This document shows, one piece after another, positions 9,511 through 11,964 of a stretch of 11,964 nucleotides of DNA. A program made the translations under genes and the position numbers. The notes beneath the pieces are model-generated. The model did no database searches, had not been told where the DNA came from, and saw nothing but the letters and a program-made list of their open reading frames with translations. How positions within the stretch are numbered: position 1 is the stretch's first letter; every line of letters begins with the position of its first letter. This DNA comes from Fragilaria radians (taxonomy: Eukaryota > Bacillariophyta > Fragilariophyceae > Fragilariales > Fragilariaceae), in assembly GCA_900642245.1 (NCBI GenBank), contig CAAAJI010000636.1, positions 1 to 11,964 on the forward strand, given 5' to 3'.

Positions 9511-9721
9511 GAAAAACGTATCTACAGGATGTTTACAAAGAATAGATTCCTATTAATGTATTGGCTGAAAATTCAAACAAACGATATGTTTTAAAGTAAC
9601 CTAATTTAGGGAGCCACTAGATCTCAATAAATAAAGTTGACGGCAAAAAAATATCAGGTGCAAGTATTCGAAAGTCCAAGATTCTTTCCTCATAAGAAGA
9701 TCTCTGCAAGGCTGGGACTGT
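9511..9721. other. Unassigned spacer between opposite-facing copia remnants
   Basis: No recognised protein remnant is present on plus. On minus, an open frame continues from the RNase H piece (NVTVPALQRSSYEERIL...) to 9617. It may be a heavily decayed RNase H end or unrelated flanking DNA. Confidence 0.4.
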
Positions 9722-10740
9722 GACATTAAAACATTGCACCAATATTATCTGTTTCGCCAGAATTAGAAGGTCAATTTTGATTCCAATCCCATGCAGGAAG
9801 AAAAAGGTGAACTTGATTTCTTTTACTGCTTCCAAAGTTGCAACGTATTCCATCTCACTGATTGAAAAAGTTGCTGCTCTCAGAGCTTTAGACCTCCAAC
9901 TAGCAGGAACAGTCAACAGGTACACAATAATGCCGATCGCGCTGATTCTTGGCTCAGAATCTCCAACCCTATCAATATTCCAGAATACTTGAAGACTCCA
10001 ATTTTAACTGGTTAGACAAAAATGTGTGGCGTCAATGATGAATTTTGTCACCCTTAACATTTCAAGATTATTACCCATTGTTGCCTTGTCCATACATCAG
10101 TCATTCTCCTTTAACGCAACAATTAAGTCGTCAACTTGCAACTCCTTTCCGATAACCAAGCAATCTTCATATTGAATACCAATCATCAAAATTCCATTTT
10201 TATTCCATCTCAACAATAAACATGGATCCAATTTATCCTTCTGAATTCCGAGTAACTTGAATACGGAGATTAATTACTTATAGAACTCTCTTGCAATTTG
10301 TACAAGTCCATAGGTTGTTTTGGTCAGTAATAAACAATAATTAGAATCAGAATCGATACCTTATGGAATATTCATGTAGATCTCTTCTTGTAGTTCCCCA
10401 TATAGGAAAGCAATCTCTACATGAACAACATACGCCTTTAAATTCCAAATAAGTTTGCAACCTTTATGATCTAAAGGCTAACATCATTGATTACGGGGGT
10501 AAAACTTTCATTGAAATTGATTCCAGGAATTTGTCTATATCAGCAAGAAACCAGCCTTGCTCTTTCTATTCTGAGGAATATTTCCTTTCTTGATAATTTC
10601 CCATACTTCTTTCTTGCTCATCTCATCAAACTCCTTATAAATAGCCTCCCGCCATTTTTCTCTAAATTTGGTTCTTTATGATTCCATGCTTGAACAAAGG
10701 TAGTAGGCTCTTTGTTGATATCCATTCCGCAAAGTAATGC
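9722..10740 (-). pseudogene. Decayed copia reverse transcriptase and RNase H N-half
   Basis: Minus-strand order: ALLCGMDINKEPTTFVQAWN at 10740, KWREAIYKEFDEMSKKEVW (integrase-RT linker), QIPGINFNESFTPVINDVSL, then AYVVHVEIAFLYGELQEEIY. One frame then runs from YGLVQIAREFYK, with two stops in all, through KLDPCLLLRWNKNGILMIG to IQYEDCLVIGKE and LKEND. After a gap, VTKFIIDATHF leads into GDSEPRISAIG, SWRSKALRAATFSISEMEYVA and TDNIGAMF. These are copia RT and RNase H landmarks. RT aspartates are lost: the D of D-V-E-T-AFLYG is H, and YVDD reads QYED. The element is dead. Its wording (SWRSK...EAEYVA type) differs from the DADHA-type RNase H at 9131, so it is a second lineage. Confidence 0.85.
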
Positions 10741-10908
10741 AAGAATGACCTGATGGGCGCAATTTTAGGGCTGAAAAATCAAGTTCGGGCGTGTGCAGTA
10801 GGCATATCGACACAAGATTTCAAGTTGTGCGTGAGCATATTGTTAATGAGTTCAGCAAGATCATATTTGTGAAGTCTGAGGAAAATGTGGCAGATAGCAT
10901 CGGTGGAC
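10741..10908 (+). pseudogene. Copia RNase H C-terminal fragment
   Basis: The plus strand reads KNDLMGAI, then after a one-base shift RAEKSSSGVCSRHIDTRFQ, VVREHIVNEFSKIIFVKS and EENVADS. This matches the copia RNase H end (TDNIGAMF...RHIDTRYHFVRE...IIFVKSEENVAD-x-FTK). It faces opposite to the pol fragment that ends exactly at its left border, and it repeats that fragment's DNIGAMF motif. It is therefore either a second copy or a breakpoint duplication. Confidence 0.8.
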
Positions 10909-11220
10909 CTATGTGCTCAATCTTGGCATTCAAATTTTGATGCTCATATAGCGTTTCCATAGCAAACTTTCACCGGCATTATCAACAGTTAGAAATTTGA
11001 AATTTTGCAGCTAAGAAATTAATGCTAGAGAACCTCTTCAGCACTAAAGATGTAATCACTAAAATATTGAATAAAGCTATTGCAAAAATTGAATTCTTTC
11101 TTGTATGTATCACTAAATCAATCACTAAGCCAAACATAGATGTATAACTTTATCCCAAACTAAGTGAATATTGGTGATATACTCAAATCTTCAATAATCA
11201 ATCCTCCTTTTATAAGAACT
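10909..11220 (-). pseudogene. Copia integrase core, N-terminal half, inverted
   Basis: Minus strand: traces of SISPIFT and FSDTYKKEFNF (usual DISSI... and FSD...F), then LAAKFQISNC, stop, DNAGESL, and after a frame change YEHQNLNAKIEHIGPPM. DNAGE with GP-x-TPQ is the hallmark of the copia integrase catalytic core, which joins element cDNA to the host chromosome. The reading stops making sense directly after GPPM at about 10909. Confidence 0.7.
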
Positions 11221-11261
11221 TTTTCATATGTCTTTCATAAATTTCTTTTCCAATGCTCTTT

Positions 11262-11690
11262 TGTAAGCATCTCAGAGAAAGGGAAAGGTGGAACGCAAAA
11301 TTCAGATACTTTACTGAAGAATTCGAGCTATGTTTAATCATGCAGGGATTGAGGTTGATATTCATAAAGTGTTATTGGCTGAGTGCGCATCAACTGCTAC
11401 CTACTATGAGAATAACATTGTCAGCAAACATAAGAATAAGTTGTCATTGGAATCAAAAAAAGCTGAATGATGCAAGAAAAGTGTATGTATTTGTTAGGTA
11501 TCCGCAAAGCAATGCAGATGAAGTTTATAGACTCTTGAAGCTGAAAACAAATAAATCAAGGGATATCATCTGATTGAATATAAGTTATGGAGAGTGGATC
11601 AAGTCAAAGGAGAGCCTTGATAAGGTTGGATCAGAACTAGGAATTCTAGATGAAATGGCAAAGGCTTGTAAGCAATACAGTCTAAAAATA
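11262..11690 (+). pseudogene. Copia integrase, C-terminal half
   Basis: Plus strand: SQRKGKVERKIQILY, stop, RIRAMFNHAGIEVDIHKVLL, AECASTATYYENNIVSKHKN. After an internal deletion of about 30 residues come LNDARKVYVFVRYPQSNADE, VYRLLKLKT, SRDII, stop, LNISYGEWIKSKE and DKVGSELGILDEM. This follows the copia integrase order after the core (QRNG-x-VERK ... LWAECASTAT ... GKVCMFVGYP ... YGEWIKSK). It begins just where the opposite-facing N-half ends. Confidence 0.85.
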
Positions 11691-11709
11691 CTTTAATAAA
11701 GCAATGAGG

Positions 11710-11964
11710 CTAAGAGATGTGTGTGTGTACCGATACTGGAGACGTCCAAAGTTATCGTTAGTACATAGTAAATAATAGTAGAATTAATTTTCTTGTTTTT
11801 ACTCATCTAAAACTAGAATAGGTCACATGGGTAACCATTCTTTCTATACTTTCCACAAATTCAATTAAGACATAGTCTTATATGAATTTAGTGATGCTTA
11901 ATATTGCTTATTAATGAAGAAAATCATTAAATATCTTTTCAGGACCGTCATATCTGTTAAAATA
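11710..11964 (+). repeat. LTR-like segment, copy B, truncated by window end
   Basis: It aligns with 1750-1970 in the same orientation (shared 22-base start, CATAGTAAATAATAGTAG, TTTACTCATCTA, CAGGACCG) with many substitutions and small gaps. It starts about 20 bp after the last integrase-derived codons, supporting retroelement origin. The right end lies outside the window. Confidence 0.68.

Noticed and set aside
1750..11964. One intact 10-kb LTR element carrying host genes as cargo
   Set aside because: The terminal copies are strongly diverged, internal coding pieces face both ways and belong to different lineages, and no gag or pol adjoins the left copy.

Overview
The window looks like nuclear DNA of a eukaryotic alga, most likely a diatom. 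Coding density is low and the intergenic DNA is AT-rich. One gene has a clean 94-bp GT-AG intron. The right third is full of decayed Ty1/copia retroelement protein fragments of the kind common in diatoms. The LRR protein ends in a tail that, as I remember, is frequent in diatom LRR proteins. The diatom assignment is inference, not proof. No bacterial features (operons, Shine-Dalgarno sites, CRISPR arrays) are visible.

Layout. (1) 1-654, minus: the N-terminal 218 codons of an RluA-type RNA pseudouridine synthase that runs off the left edge. (2) 655-1749: AT-rich, no gene seen. (3) 1750-about 2574: an LTR-like segment followed by a two-unit tandem repeat of about 141 bp. (4) 3186-4061, plus: a ribonuclease-inhibitor-type leucine-rich-repeat protein. 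(5) 4802-7796, minus: a secreted trypsin-like serine protease with one intron. Its catalytic domain is fused to five diverged copies of a domain marked by P-x-[DE]-I-[GS]-W and D-G-[IL]-C-C, ending in a hydrophobic, GPI-signal-like C-terminus. (6) 8239-11964: a graveyard of copia-like elements. It holds gag and RT-RNase H pieces on plus, RT-RNase H of a different lineage on minus, a plus RNase H end, and two complementary halves of an integrase core facing opposite ways. It ends in a second copy of the LTR-like segment seen at 1750.

The three host genes show no obvious shared pathway: RNA modification, a probable protein-interaction scaffold, and extracellular proteolysis. The LRR and protease genes converge. 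Two related LTR-like copies in the same orientation, about 9.96 kb apart, flank both genes.

The most noteworthy items are the multi-domain protease with its repeat series (one repeat degenerate and carrying an in-frame 30-bp duplication), the inverted mosaic of copia fragments, and a perfect 16-bp palindrome upstream of the protease. I see no convincing new defence or mobile system beyond these.
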